Source of the DNA: Croceivirga radicis
GTDB lineage: Bacteria; Bacteroidota; Bacteroidia; Flavobacteriales; Flavobacteriaceae
Reading direction: 5' to 3'
Length of the DNA stretch: 64,000 nucleotides
Assembly: GCF_002072105.2 (NCBI RefSeq)
Contig: NZ_MTBC01000004.1
Location: forward strand, 124,001-188,000
Part shown: piece by piece, positions 18,113 to 26,167 of the stretch
How the letters are laid out: every line of letters begins with the position of its first letter
Position numbering within the stretch: position 1 is the stretch's first letter
The notes under the pieces: generated by a model
The model's input: only the letters and a program-made list of their open reading frames with translations
What the model was told of the DNA's origin: nothing
The model's database searches: none
Program-made: the position numbers and the translations under genes

Positions 18113-19582
18113 ATGCCCATTGCACCGCATAAAGAATACGAGTTTGAAAATGTACCATCCATAAAGGCAAAAACCTTACGGATAAATTTGAACAACAACA
18201 TTTACGGAACCTTTGCAGAAATTGGTGCGGGCCAAGAAACCGCACGCCATTTTTTTAGGGCTGGTGGTGCCTCTGGTACCATAGCAAAAGCCATGAGTGC
18301 TTATGATAAGGCTTTTAGTGATGCCATTTATGGTATTGAGGAAGATGGTAGGTATGTAACCCAATCTAGGTTACGTAAAATGTTGGCCTATGAAATGGAA
18401 TTGGTAGAGGAGCGTATTTCTAGGGAAGATAATCCAAACTACTTATTCTTTACCTACGCCAATACTGTAGCTACCATAGATTTTTCTAAGCGTTACAAAG
18501 GTCATGGGTGGATTGGTCTAAGATTTCAATTAGACCCTGAGCAAAAGGAGTTTGATGAAATTATTCTACACGTACGTTTTAAGCAGAATGAAGCTAGGTT
18601 ACAACAGGAAACCCTTGGTATCCTTGGTGTAAATCTTATATATGGTGCTTTCTACAAATTTGACAAGCCAAAGAAAATCTTGAAATATCTATACGATCAT
18701 ATTGATAAGGATACCCTTGAAATTGATATGATCAACTTTATGGGTCCAAGTTTTAGTCATGTAGACAATCGTTTAATGAGCTTACAGCTTATTAAAAACG
18801 ATATGACAGATGCGGTAATGTTTGGACCAGACGGAAACAATCTACTACCTGCAGCCGTTCTATACAAAAAGAACATTTTAGCTTTGCGTGGTAGTTTTAG
18901 GCCAGTTACCAAGGTAAATATGGATATGTTCCATAAATCGCACGATATTTTTATTAGAGAGCCCACGGTAGACCACGACAACACCATTGTTATTTTTGAA
19001 ATTACACTATCTAACCTAAAAGCTTCTGGAGAAATAGACGAGCAAGATTTTATGGATCGTGCAGAACTGCTATGTTCTATGGGGCATACGGTTATGATTT
19101 CTAAATTTCAGGAATACTATAAGCTGGTAGAATATTTTAATAACTATACCAAGAATAAAATTGGACTTACTATGGGTGTCAATAACTTGGTTGATGTTTT
19201 TGATGAAAAATATTATCGCCATTTAAGTGGTGGTATTCTTGAGGCCTTTGGTAAATTATTCTTTAAAGACTTAAAAGTATACCTGTATCCAATGAAAGAC
19301 CCGGAAACAGGACAAATACTTACCTCTAATAATGTACGAGTACATCCTAGGATGAAAGAACTTTACAAATTCTTTAAGTATAACGGTAAGGTTATGGATA
19401 TTATAGATTACGATCCAGAAATTTTACACATTTTCTCTAGAGATGTTCTTAAACGCATAATAAACAAAGAAGAAGGTTGGGAAAAAATGCTACCAGAAGG
19501 TGTAGCCGATATGATCAAGGAGGAAAACTTGTTCATTAGAAAAGAAAATACCTTACCAGAAAAAGAGAAGATTGATAAATAA
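18113..19582 (+). CDS. Conserved cytoplasmic protein of unknown function (489 residues)
   Basis: A soluble protein without signal peptide or membrane helices. The N-terminal part has TFAEIGAGQETARHFFRAGG, and the middle has NFMGPSFSHVDNRLMSLQLI followed by VMFGPDGNNLLPAAVLY and ALRGSFRPVTKVNMDM. These dense conserved-looking Gly/Asp segments suggest an enzyme. I believe relatives occur in other Flavobacteriia under inconsistent names, but I see no TonB-receptor features and no (H/T)xGH nucleotidyltransferase motif, so I assign no function. It is monocistronic, with its own -7 box and a strong terminator. Confidence 0.8.
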   Translation: MPIAPHKEYEFENVPSIKAKTLRINLNNNIYGTFAEIGAGQETARHFFRAGGASGTIAKAMSAYDKAFSDAIYGIEEDGRYVTQSRLRKMLAYEMELVEERISREDNPNYLFFTYANTVATIDFSKRYKGHGWIGLRFQLDPEQKEFDEIILHVRFKQNEARLQQETLGILGVNLIYGAFYKFDKPKKILKYLYDHIDKDTLEIDMINFMGPSFSHVDNRLMSLQLIKNDMTDAVMFGPDGNNLLPAAVLYKKNILALRGSFRPVTKVNMDMFHKSHDIFIREPTVDHDNTIVIFEITLSNLKASGEIDEQDFMDRAELLCSMGHTVMISKFQEYYKLVEYFNNYTKNKIGLTMGVNNLVDVFDEKYYRHLSGGILEAFGKLFFKDLKVYLYPMKDPETGQILTSNNVRVHPRMKELYKFFKYNGKVMDIIDYDPEILHIFSRDVLKRIINKEEGWEKMLPEGVADMIKEENLFIRKENTLPEKEKIDK

Positions 19583-19612
19583 AAAAAGCGGCTGTAAAAG
19601 CCGCTTTTTTTA
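19582..19612. terminator. Bidirectional rho-independent terminator
   Basis: A 13-bp stem (AAAAAAAGCGGCT / AGCCGCTTTTTTT) with loop GTAAA between convergent genes. It starts at the last base of the upstream stop and covers the stop of the peroxiredoxin gene. Confidence 0.9.
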
Positions 19613-20062
19613 TTTCAAAATTTGAGCCGCATGCTCTTTTGTTTTAACTTTTGATATTACTTCATCTACAATACCTTCTTCATTAATTAGAAATGTAGTA
19701 CGGTGAATACCGTCATATTCCCTACCCATGAATTTTTTTGGTCCCCAAACACCAAAAGCATTGATAACCGTATGGTCCTCATCTGCCAATAGCGGAAAAG
19801 GAAATTCATACTTGTTCTTAAAATTAGCCTGTCTTTTCTGGGAATCCGCACTCACTCCCAAAAGCTCAAAACCTTGTTCCCGCAGGGCCTTATAGTTATC
19901 CCTTAAATTACAGGCTTCTGCCGTACAGCCCGGTGTACTTGCCTTTGGATAGAAAAAAACAACTAATTTTTTTCCTACGTAATCAGATAATTTCACCGTA
20001 TTACCATCCTGATCTACTGCGGAAAAATCTGGAACTTTATCCCCAACCTTTAATGTTTTCAT
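19610..20062 (-). CDS. bcp: Thioredoxin-dependent thiol peroxidase (Bcp/PrxQ)
   Basis: 150 residues, the usual Bcp length. PKASTPGCTAEACNLRDNY carries the peroxidatic Cys and, five residues on, the resolving Cys that defines PrxQ/Bcp enzymes. The PxxxTxxC context and the Arg in RTTFLINEEG are intact. It reduces hydrogen peroxide and alkyl peroxides in the cytoplasm with electrons from thioredoxin. It is divergent from the endonuclease III gene across 44 bases, and a -7 box for this gene lies in that gap. Confidence 0.95.
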   Translation of the reverse strand: MKTLKVGDKVPDFSAVDQDGNTVKLSDYVGKKLVVFFYPKASTPGCTAEACNLRDNYKALREQGFELLGVSADSQKRQANFKNKYEFPFPLLADEDHTVINAFGVWGPKKFMGREYDGIHRTTFLINEEGIVDEVISKVKTKEHAAQILK

Positions 20063-20091
20063 AGCTTTGTATTGTTTAAATTATTTTCTTT

Positions 20092-20099
20092 CAAAATTA
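20092..20099 (-). promoter_or_regulatory. -7 box of bcp
   Basis: The minus strand reads TAATTTTG, an exact TAnnTTTG match, 30 bases upstream of the bcp start. It sits in the 44-base divergent region shared with the endonuclease gene. Confidence 0.45.
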
Positions 20100-20106
20100 A
20101 ACAATA

Positions 20107-20769
20107 ATGACCAAAGCAGAGAAGGTAGATTTTACCATTAAAACACTAGATAATTTATATCCAGAAATTCCAATCCCCCTAGATCATAAAGACCCCTATA
20201 CCCTATTAATTGCCGTATTATTATCAGCACAAAGCACAGATGTTAAGGTAAATCAGATTACCCCAATATTATTTAGGGTAGCAGATAACCCATTTGATAT
20301 GGTTAAATTAACCGTAGAAGAAATACGAGAAATTATACGTCCAGTAGGTTTATCTCCCATGAAGGCAAAAGGTATACACGGCCTATCGCATATTTTAATT
20401 GAAAAATATAAGGGAGAGGTTCCACAAGAAATCGAATTATTGGAAGAATTACCCGCCGTGGGACATAAAACCGCTAGCGTTGTGGTTTCGCAAGCCTTTG
20501 GTATACCCGCGTTCCCAGTAGATACACATATTCACAGGTTAATGTATAGATGGGGATTTAGCAATGGAAAAAATGTAGTGCAAACAGAAAAAGATGCCAA
20601 AAGGTTGTTTCCTAAAGAAATTTGGAACCGTTTGCATTTACAAATAATTTGGTATGGAAGGGAATATTCTCCTGCTAGAGGCTGGAATTTAGAGAAAGAT
20701 ATCATAACCAAAACAATAGGAAGAAAATCTGTAATTAACACCTATTTAAAAACAAAAAAAAACCGCTAA
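20107..20769 (+). CDS. nth: Endonuclease III without iron-sulfur cluster
   Basis: A 220-residue HhH-GPD DNA glycosylase/AP lyase. LLSAQSTDVKVN matches the Nth core, LPAVGHKTASVVV is the helix-hairpin-helix with the catalytic Lys, and FPVDTHIHRL holds the catalytic Asp. It should remove oxidised pyrimidines in base-excision repair. The C-terminal four-cysteine 4Fe-4S loop of E. coli Nth is absent; in its place is YGREYSPARGWNLEKDIITK, and the whole protein contains no cysteine. The fold is otherwise complete, so this looks like a cluster-free variant rather than a pseudogene. Confidence 0.92.
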   Translation: MTKAEKVDFTIKTLDNLYPEIPIPLDHKDPYTLLIAVLLSAQSTDVKVNQITPILFRVADNPFDMVKLTVEEIREIIRPVGLSPMKAKGIHGLSHILIEKYKGEVPQEIELLEELPAVGHKTASVVVSQAFGIPAFPVDTHIHRLMYRWGFSNGKNVVQTEKDAKRLFPKEIWNRLHLQIIWYGREYSPARGWNLEKDIITKTIGRKSVINTYLKTKKNR

Positions 20770-20783
20770 AAAATAGCGGTTTT
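20759..20783 (+). terminator. Rho-independent terminator after nth
   Basis: A 10-bp stem (AAAACCGCTA / TAGCGGTTTT) with loop AAAAA, overlapping the nth stop codon and followed by G and TTT. Confidence 0.8.
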
Positions 20784-20805
20784 GTTTATTTGTATGGTTT
20801 GTGTC

Positions 20806-20949
20806 TTAATTTAAGACCGTTTCGAACTGCATGTTATCATAATTGATAACTTTCAATGATTTAGAGAACCCAAGTAGAAACTGAACCGTTTCTGGTTTTG
20901 CGCTAGCAATTCTACAAACTTTAGGTTCTTCAGAGTAAATTTTTTCCAT
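20806..20949 (-). CDS. 47-residue small protein downstream of ECF sigma gene
   Basis: A short frame on the minus strand (ATG at 20949, stop TAA at 20806) that reads MEKIYSEEPKVCRIASAKPE, continues with VQFLLGFSKSLKVIN, and ends in QFETVLN. It lies 71 bases downstream of the sigma factor gene on the same strand. There is one Cys near residue 12. No signal peptide or membrane helix is seen, so it should be cytoplasmic. The protein-like composition, proper start and isolation in an otherwise empty stretch support a real gene. Its function is unknown; a role with the sigma factor or on nascent mRNA is only a guess. Confidence 0.6.
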   Translation of the reverse strand: MEKIYSEEPKVCRIASAKPETVQFLLGFSKSLKVINYDNMQFETVLN

Positions 20950-21020
20950 ATTCTAGCGTTTAAATTCTAAATAATAACGCCAGTAAAATGGATTTATTGT
21001 TGGTATCGTTCTAATGCCGA

Positions 21021-21602
21021 TTAATTCGTTAAAACGATATTGTTGCGCTCAACTATCTTTCTTAGGTTGATTAAAGCATAACGCATTCTACCCAATGCCG
21101 TATTTATGCTAACACCTGTGTTTTCAGAAATTTCCTTAAAACTCATATCCTTATAGATACGCATAATTAAAACTTCTCTTTGATCATCTGGTAATTCATC
21201 AATTAGCACGGATAAATCACTATCTATCTGATTTTTGATCATTTGCTTTTCAGCATTTAGCTTGTCGTCATGAATAACAGAGAAGATGTTGAAGTCATCA
21301 CTTCCTTCAAATTTTGGCATCCTCTTATTTTTTCTAAAGTGATCAATAATTAGATTGTGTGCTATACGCATTACCCAAGGTAAAAATTTACCTTCTTCAC
21401 TATACGATCCACGTTTAAGCGTCTTAATTACCTTAATAAAGGTATCTTGGAAAATGTCTTCTGTAATGTCTTTGTCCAATACTTTAGAATAAATAAAGCT
21501 GGAAATTTTTTGGTTGTGCCTGTTAATAAGCACTTCTAGGGCTTTTTCGTCTCCTTGAATGTAGTTCTTTACTAATACCGAGTCATCTATTTGCAGTTCC
21601 AT
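21021..21602 (-). CDS. ECF-type RNA polymerase sigma factor
   Basis: 193 residues. Region 2 is visible as DIFQDTFIKVIKTL and LPWVMRIAHNLIIDHFRKNKR (core binding and -10 recognition). Region 4 follows as LPDDQREVLIMRIYKDMSFK and EISENTGVSINTALGRMRYA (helix-turn-helix for -35 recognition). It is close to the widespread Bacteroidota ECF factors that have no adjacent anti-sigma gene; none is seen here either. The regulon is unknown. A minus-strand -7 box lies about 130 bases upstream, giving a long leader. The downstream 47-residue ORF may be co-transcribed. Confidence 0.93.
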   Translation of the reverse strand: MELQIDDSVLVKNYIQGDEKALEVLINRHNQKISSFIYSKVLDKDITEDIFQDTFIKVIKTLKRGSYSEEGKFLPWVMRIAHNLIIDHFRKNKRMPKFEGSDDFNIFSVIHDDKLNAEKQMIKNQIDSDLSVLIDELPDDQREVLIMRIYKDMSFKEISENTGVSINTALGRMRYALINLRKIVERNNIVLTN

Positions 21603-21727
21603 ACAAATTACTTTTTTTGGTTATAACAGTCCTGTCCTACAACTAGTTAGGAAGTCTATTGTTATTAGTTATTAAATAAAAAAGTAATTATTTACTGTAT
21701 AGGCCTATCAGAGATTTAATTACACTT

Positions 21728-21735
21728 CAAATATA
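21728..21735 (-). promoter_or_regulatory. -7 box upstream of the sigma factor gene
   Basis: The minus strand reads TATATTTG, an exact TAnnTTTG match, about 126 bases upstream of the sigma start. No clear -33 box. Confidence 0.35.
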
Positions 21736-21804
21736 GATATTAGGTATACCTGTGAAAAAACTATGTTGTGATCTGCGGTATTTGTGATGTCAAAGTTAAC
21801 AATA

Positions 21805-21835
21805 TTGGTATAAACTGCATTCAATCGTATCTTTA
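21805..21835 (+). promoter_or_regulatory. uvrA promoter
   Basis: TTG (21805-21807), 20 bases, then TATCTTTA (21828-21835), a one-mismatch -7 box. The predicted start is about 13 bases before the ATG at 21855. Confidence 0.45.
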
Positions 21836-21854
21836 TTCTTTAATTTTCTGGTAA

Positions 21855-24635
21855 ATGACCCTTATTAAAGACGTAGATCCCAAGCAAAATATAATCATTA
21901 AAGGTGCCAAACTACACAACCTCAAGAACATTGATGTTATAATTCCAAGAAATAAGCTAGTAGTTATTACTGGATTATCAGGTTCCGGTAAATCTAGTTT
22001 AGCGTTTGACACTTTATATGCAGAAGGCCAAAGAAGATACGTAGAGAGTCTTTCTTCTTATGCTAGACAATTTTTGGGTAAACTGGATAAACCTAAGGTA
22101 GATTATATTAAAGGTATTGCTCCCGCAATTGCCATTGAACAAAAAGTTAACTCTACCAATCCTAGATCTACGGTAGGTACCACTACAGAAGTATATGATT
22201 ATCTAAAACTCTTGTATGCGCGTATTGGAAAGACCATTTCCCCTATTTCTGGTAACGAAGTAAAAAAAGAAACCGTTTCCGATGTGGTAGACTATGTAAA
22301 GTCTTTTTCTGAAGGTACTAAAATGCTATTGCTGGCTCCTATACAAATTAGTGAGGATAAAGACACTTTAAAATCCTTAACCTTATTTTCAAAACAGGGG
22401 TATGCAAGAATAAAATATAATAATAAGGTATACCGTATAAATCAAGTTCCAGAAGATATTGGTAAATCGTTTTACTTGGTTGTTGATCGTATTGTGGTAA
22501 AGAAAGAAGATGAAGACTTTTTAAACCGCTTGGGAAATGCTGTAGATAATGCATTTTTTGAAGGCAAAGGCTATTGTGTAATAGAGGACTTAGATACCAA
22601 TAACGAAAAACAATTCAGTAATCAATTTGATTTGGACGGGATAAAGTTCTTAGAGCCCAATGTACACTTATTCAGTTTTAATAATCCCTACGGAGCTTGT
22701 CCTAAATGCGAAGGTTATGGTGATATTATAGGTATAGACCCGGACTTGGTAATACCAAATACCGCTTTATCGATCTATGAAGAAGCTGTTTTTCCGTGGC
22801 GAGGAGAAAGTATGGGTTGGTATAGAGAGCAATTGGTAAATTCTGCTTACAAATTTGATTTTCCAATTCACAAACCTTGGTTTAAGTTAACCGAGGCTCA
22901 AAAAGAGTTAGTTTGGAACGGTAATCAGCACTTTATTGGGCTACATAAGTTTTTTGACCAACTAGAAGAAAAAAGCTATAAAATACAGAATAGGGTTATG
23001 CTATCTAGGTACCGCGGTAAAACTAAGTGCCCTGTTTGTAATGGAAAAAGGCTTAGGGAAGAAGCAAATTATGTAAAGATTAATGGGAAATCCATTTCAG
23101 AATTAATTGCATTACCAATTAAAAATCTTATTCCATTTTTTGATGATTTACAATTATCTGAGCATGATGCTGCTATAGCAAAAAGACTTTTAAAAGAAAT
23201 AACTACCAGATTATCCTTTTTGGATAAAGTAGGTTTAAGCTATTTAACTTTAAACCGTAAATCTAATACCCTTTCTGGAGGGGAAAGCCAACGAATTAAT
23301 CTAGCAACCAGTTTAGGTAGTAGCTTGGTCGGTTCCATGTATATCCTAGACGAACCCAGTATTGGCCTACACCCAAAAGATACAGAAAACCTTATAGAAG
23401 TTCTAAAATCATTAAGGGACCTAGGCAATACGGTAATAGTGGTAGAACACGACGAAGATATCATGAAAGCCGCGGATAGCATTATAGATATTGGACCAGA
23501 AGCCGGAACTTTAGGTGGAAATGTTGTTGCAACCGGAAGTTTTGAAGCCATATTAAAAGCAGAATCGCTTACTGCCAAATATTTAAATGGCGATTTGGAA
23601 ATATCCGTTCCTATGGAGAGAAGAACCTCCAAAAATTATGTGCAAATAATAGGAGCAAGAGAAAATAACCTTAAAAATATAGATGTAACCTTTCCGTTAA
23701 ACATGCTTACGGTGATTACTGGGGTATCTGGAAGTGGCAAAAGCACCTTGATTAAAAAGATACTATATCCTGCTATGCTAAAAGAAGTTGGTGGTTATGG
23801 TGAAAAAGTAGGTCAGTTTTCTGAACTAAAAGGTAAATACTCGCAAATAAAACATGTAGAATTTGTTGATCAGAATCCTATTGGGCGTTCCTCAAGATCA
23901 AATCCAGTAACCTACATTAAGGCCTATGATGATATTAGGGCGCTTTTCGCAGCACAAAAACTAAGTGTTTTAAGAGGCTACAAAACCAAGCATTTTTCGT
24001 TCAACGTTGATGGTGGTAGATGCGAAAAATGCAAAGGTGAAGGAGAAATTACCGTAGAAATGCAGTTTATGGCAGACGTGCATTTAGTCTGTGATGTTTG
24101 TGAAGGTAAACGGTTTAAAAAGGAAGTGCTAGAAGTAAAGTTTGAAGAAAAAAACATTAATGACATTTTAAACCTAACCATTGATGATGCGGTTGCACAT
24201 TTTGAAACCTATGGCCAGAAAAAAATTGTTCAAAAACTAAAACCATTACAAGATGTTGGTTTAGGATACGTAACCTTAGGGCAAAGCTCTTCTACCCTGT
24301 CTGGTGGTGAGGCCCAACGCATTAAATTAGCATCATTTTTGGTTAAGGGCCATACAAAAGATAAAGCACTTTTTATTTTTGATGAACCAACAACAGGACT
24401 TCACTTTCACGATATTAAAAAACTACTCAAATCCTTTAACGAACTTATTGATAAAGGACATTCCATAGTAGTTATTGAGCATAATATCGATTTAATAAAG
24501 TGTGCCGATTATCTTGTTGATTTAGGTCCTGAAGGGGGTGAAAACGGTGGTAATTTATTGGCAGAAGGTACACCAGAAGAAGTAGTCAAAAACAACGCTT
24601 CGTTTACAGCTAATTATTTAAAAGATAAGATATAG
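21855..24635 (+). CDS. uvrA: Excinuclease ABC subunit A
   Basis: 926 residues, near the family norm of about 940. It has two ABC ATPase halves: Walker [21 protein letters not shown] in the first and [10 protein letters not shown] in the second, with signature [17 protein letters not shown] and [16 protein letters not shown]. The zinc sites are CPKC and CPVC in the first half, and [10 protein letters not shown] with CDVCEGKRF in the second. UvrA dimers scan DNA for bulky lesions and load UvrB in nucleotide-excision repair. It is transcribed alone from its own promoter; no SOS LexA-type operator was seen, as expected for Bacteroidota lacking classical LexA. Confidence 0.98.
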   Translation: MTLIKDVDPKQNIIIKGAKLHNLKNIDVIIPRNKLVVITGLSGSGKSSLAFDTLYAEGQRRYVESLSSYARQFLGKLDKPKVDYIKGIAPAIAIEQKVNSTNPRSTVGTTTEVYDYLKLLYARIGKTISPISGNEVKKETVSDVVDYVKSFSEGTKMLLLAPIQISEDKDTLKSLTLFSKQGYARIKYNNKVYRINQVPEDIGKSFYLVVDRIVVKKEDEDFLNRLGNAVDNAFFEGKGYCVIEDLDTNNEKQFSNQFDLDGIKFLEPNVHLFSFNNPYGACPKCEGYGDIIGIDPDLVIPNTALSIYEEAVFPWRGESMGWYREQLVNSAYKFDFPIHKPWFKLTEAQKELVWNGNQHFIGLHKFFDQLEEKSYKIQNRVMLSRYRGKTKCPVCNGKRLREEANYVKINGKSISELIALPIKNLIPFFDDLQLSEHDAAIAKRLLKEITTRLSFLDKVGLSYLTLNRKSNTLSGGESQRINLATSLGSSLVGSMYILDEPSIGLHPKDTENLIEVLKSLRDLGNTVIVVEHDEDIMKAADSIIDIGPEAGTLGGNVVATGSFEAILKAESLTAKYLNGDLEISVPMERRTSKNYVQIIGARENNLKNIDVTFPLNMLTVITGVSGSGKSTLIKKILYPAMLKEVGGYGEKVGQFSELKGKYSQIKHVEFVDQNPIGRSSRSNPVTYIKAYDDIRALFAAQKLSVLRGYKTKHFSFNVDGGRCEKCKGEGEITVEMQFMADVHLVCDVCEGKRFKKEVLEVKFEEKNINDILNLTIDDAVAHFETYGQKKIVQKLKPLQDVGLGYVTLGQSSSTLSGGEAQRIKLASFLVKGHTKDKALFIFDEPTTGLHFHDIKKLLKSFNELIDKGHSIVVIEHNIDLIKCADYLVDLGPEGGENGGNLLAEGTPEEVVKNNASFTANYLKDKI

Positions 24636-24788
24636 AATTCAAATTTTTTTTCGGTTAAGGTATTTCATAGAGGCCTACAAGGCAAAGAATCCCTAAAACT
24701 GATATCATCCTAAGAAAATCTCGTTTCAACCAAAAGCAGCATTATTTTATTTAATTGATTATCAATGACTTAAAAACATATAGAGTTT

Positions 24789-24805
24789 TTGGCACGCTGT
24801 TTGTT
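24789..24805 (+). promoter_or_regulatory. Candidate sigma-54 (RpoN) promoter
   Basis: TTGGCACG, four bases (CTGT), then TTGTT. This matches the -24/-12 consensus TTGGCACG-N4-TTGCW with only the -12 C changed to T. It sits about 50 bases before the ATG of the basic repeat-rich protein gene. The GG-to-TG spacing is correct. Confidence 0.55.
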
Positions 24806-24855
24806 TTGTTTTAGTCGAGTACAAATAATTGTATTCTTAATTTAAAACAGAACGT

Positions 24856-26112
24856 ATGAAAAAGTTAGTACTATTAATGGCGGCAGTCTTGTTTGGAGCT
24901 ACTAACATCCACGCAGAGACTTTGGAAGAATCAACAACAATTAGGTCTTATACATACGGTAACTCATTTATTTTTACAGAGGGTGGTATAACCTTTTCTG
25001 TATATCCAGATGGTGAATTTGATTTTTATATAGATAATCAGGTAAATGTAGGTGTAGGTGCCCGTATAGGTAACGTAGGTATCACCTTTAATTCTGGTTG
25101 GGATTACAATCCTTTTGTTCAATATGATGATTATGGGGCAATAATCCAGGTAGAAAACGTTCCTATTTTTTACGATTACTACGGTAGGGTATCTCAAATT
25201 GGAGATGTAGATGTTTGGTATAGAAATGGTAGGGTTAGAAGATTGGGTGGACTAAACGTATTTTATAATGGAGGTGCAATAAGTCATTATACCGGTTTTA
25301 TAAACATTTATAATAGAAGATATGTATATAGGCCTTTCCATAGGTGGTTTGCAAGACCAGCAGTAGGTTTCTGCAATGTATACACAACCCCATACAGAAG
25401 GTATTATACACCTGTTAGATATACATGGTATAAGCCATATAGAAACAATTATAGAAGGTCTTATGCGCATATTGGTAAAGAGTATAGATATAACAAAGCA
25501 AGAAGAAGTACAATTTATAGAAACGATAATCGTGTAGCTGTTAACGATAGAGCGGTAAGAAGGTCTTCTAATAGCGGTAGAAGTAATTTAGATTACGCGG
25601 CCAATAGAAGCGCTAATAGAAGAACACCAGTTGCTACTAATAATAAAAGCTATAGAAATAGTCAACGTTCTAGTACTTCTAAAGCAAATAGAAGTAACAT
25701 CAATTCTAGAAGTAATACTAAGGTTTCTAGAGGGCAAGCAACAAATTCTTCTAATAGAAACGATGTGTATAGAAGAAGTAGTACTGCTCAAAGAGGTAAT
25801 ACCACTACTAAGCGTACGGTAACTAAAACACCAAATAGAACAACGGTTACTAAACGTAGTGTAACCAAAGCGCCAAATAGCAACCGTACGGTAACTAAAA
25901 GAAGTACATCTACTTATAGAAAGCCTAATAATAACACTTCTTCTAGAAGTTACGCTAAAAGAAGCACAACGGCATCTAAGAGTAATAATAGCAGTAGATC
26001 AGTAACAAAAAGAAGTACAAGCGCTGTTAAGAAATCTGCACCTAGTAGAACCAGTAGATCCTCTAGTGCTAGAAGTAGTAGCGCTAGAAGTACAACAAGA
26101 AGAATGCAATAA
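24856..26112 (+). CDS. Exported, highly basic Arg/Ser/Thr/Asn-rich protein
   Basis: 418 residues with a cleavable signal peptide (about residues 1 to 20, ending ATNIHAE). Residues 30 to 160 form an ordered-looking domain rich in Tyr, Gly and Asp (FSVYPDGEFDFYI, GNVGITFNSGWDYNP). From about residue 165 the protein becomes extremely basic, and from residue 215 it is low-complexity: degenerate repeats of TKRSV/TVTKR, NRS and SSAR. The arginines are almost all AGA. No Cys besides one. Such a tail could bind polyanions (DNA, LPS, acidic glycans) or be disordered surface material; this is inference. A sigma-54-like promoter lies upstream. Confidence 0.85.
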   Translation: MKKLVLLMAAVLFGATNIHAETLEESTTIRSYTYGNSFIFTEGGITFSVYPDGEFDFYIDNQVNVGVGARIGNVGITFNSGWDYNPFVQYDDYGAIIQVENVPIFYDYYGRVSQIGDVDVWYRNGRVRRLGGLNVFYNGGAISHYTGFINIYNRRYVYRPFHRWFARPAVGFCNVYTTPYRRYYTPVRYTWYKPYRNNYRRSYAHIGKEYRYNKARRSTIYRNDNRVAVNDRAVRRSSNSGRSNLDYAANRSANRRTPVATNNKSYRNSQRSSTSKANRSNINSRSNTKVSRGQATNSSNRNDVYRRSSTAQRGNTTTKRTVTKTPNRTTVTKRSVTKAPNSNRTVTKRSTSTYRKPNNNTSSRSYAKRSTTASKSNNSSRSVTKRSTSAVKKSAPSRTSRSSSARSSSARSTTRRMQ

Positions 26113-26134
26113 AATATAGGTTGGTTAGTTGTTT

Positions 26135-26167
26135 AACCCCTTGGTAAATTAAGTTTATCAGGGGGTT
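26135..26167 (+). terminator. Rho-independent terminator after the basic protein gene
   Basis: A stem of about 14 bp, from AACCCCTTGGTAAA to TTTATCAGGGGGTT with G-T pairs, loop TTAAG, then a T-run. The right arm overlaps the stop codon of the convergent flippase gene. Confidence 0.8.

Noticed and set aside
18113-19582. TonB-dependent receptor or nicotinate-nucleotide adenylyltransferase
   Set aside because: No signal peptide, plug or barrel, and no (H/T)xGH motif; left as unknown.
23240-23632. 130-codon open frame on the minus strand
   Set aside because: It lies entirely inside uvrA, antisense to its conserved ATPase motifs; the composition is that of a shadow frame.
25600-26100. Tandem DNA repeat or CRISPR-like array
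   Set aside because: The repetition is at the protein level (degenerate basic units) and lacks regular unit length or spacers.
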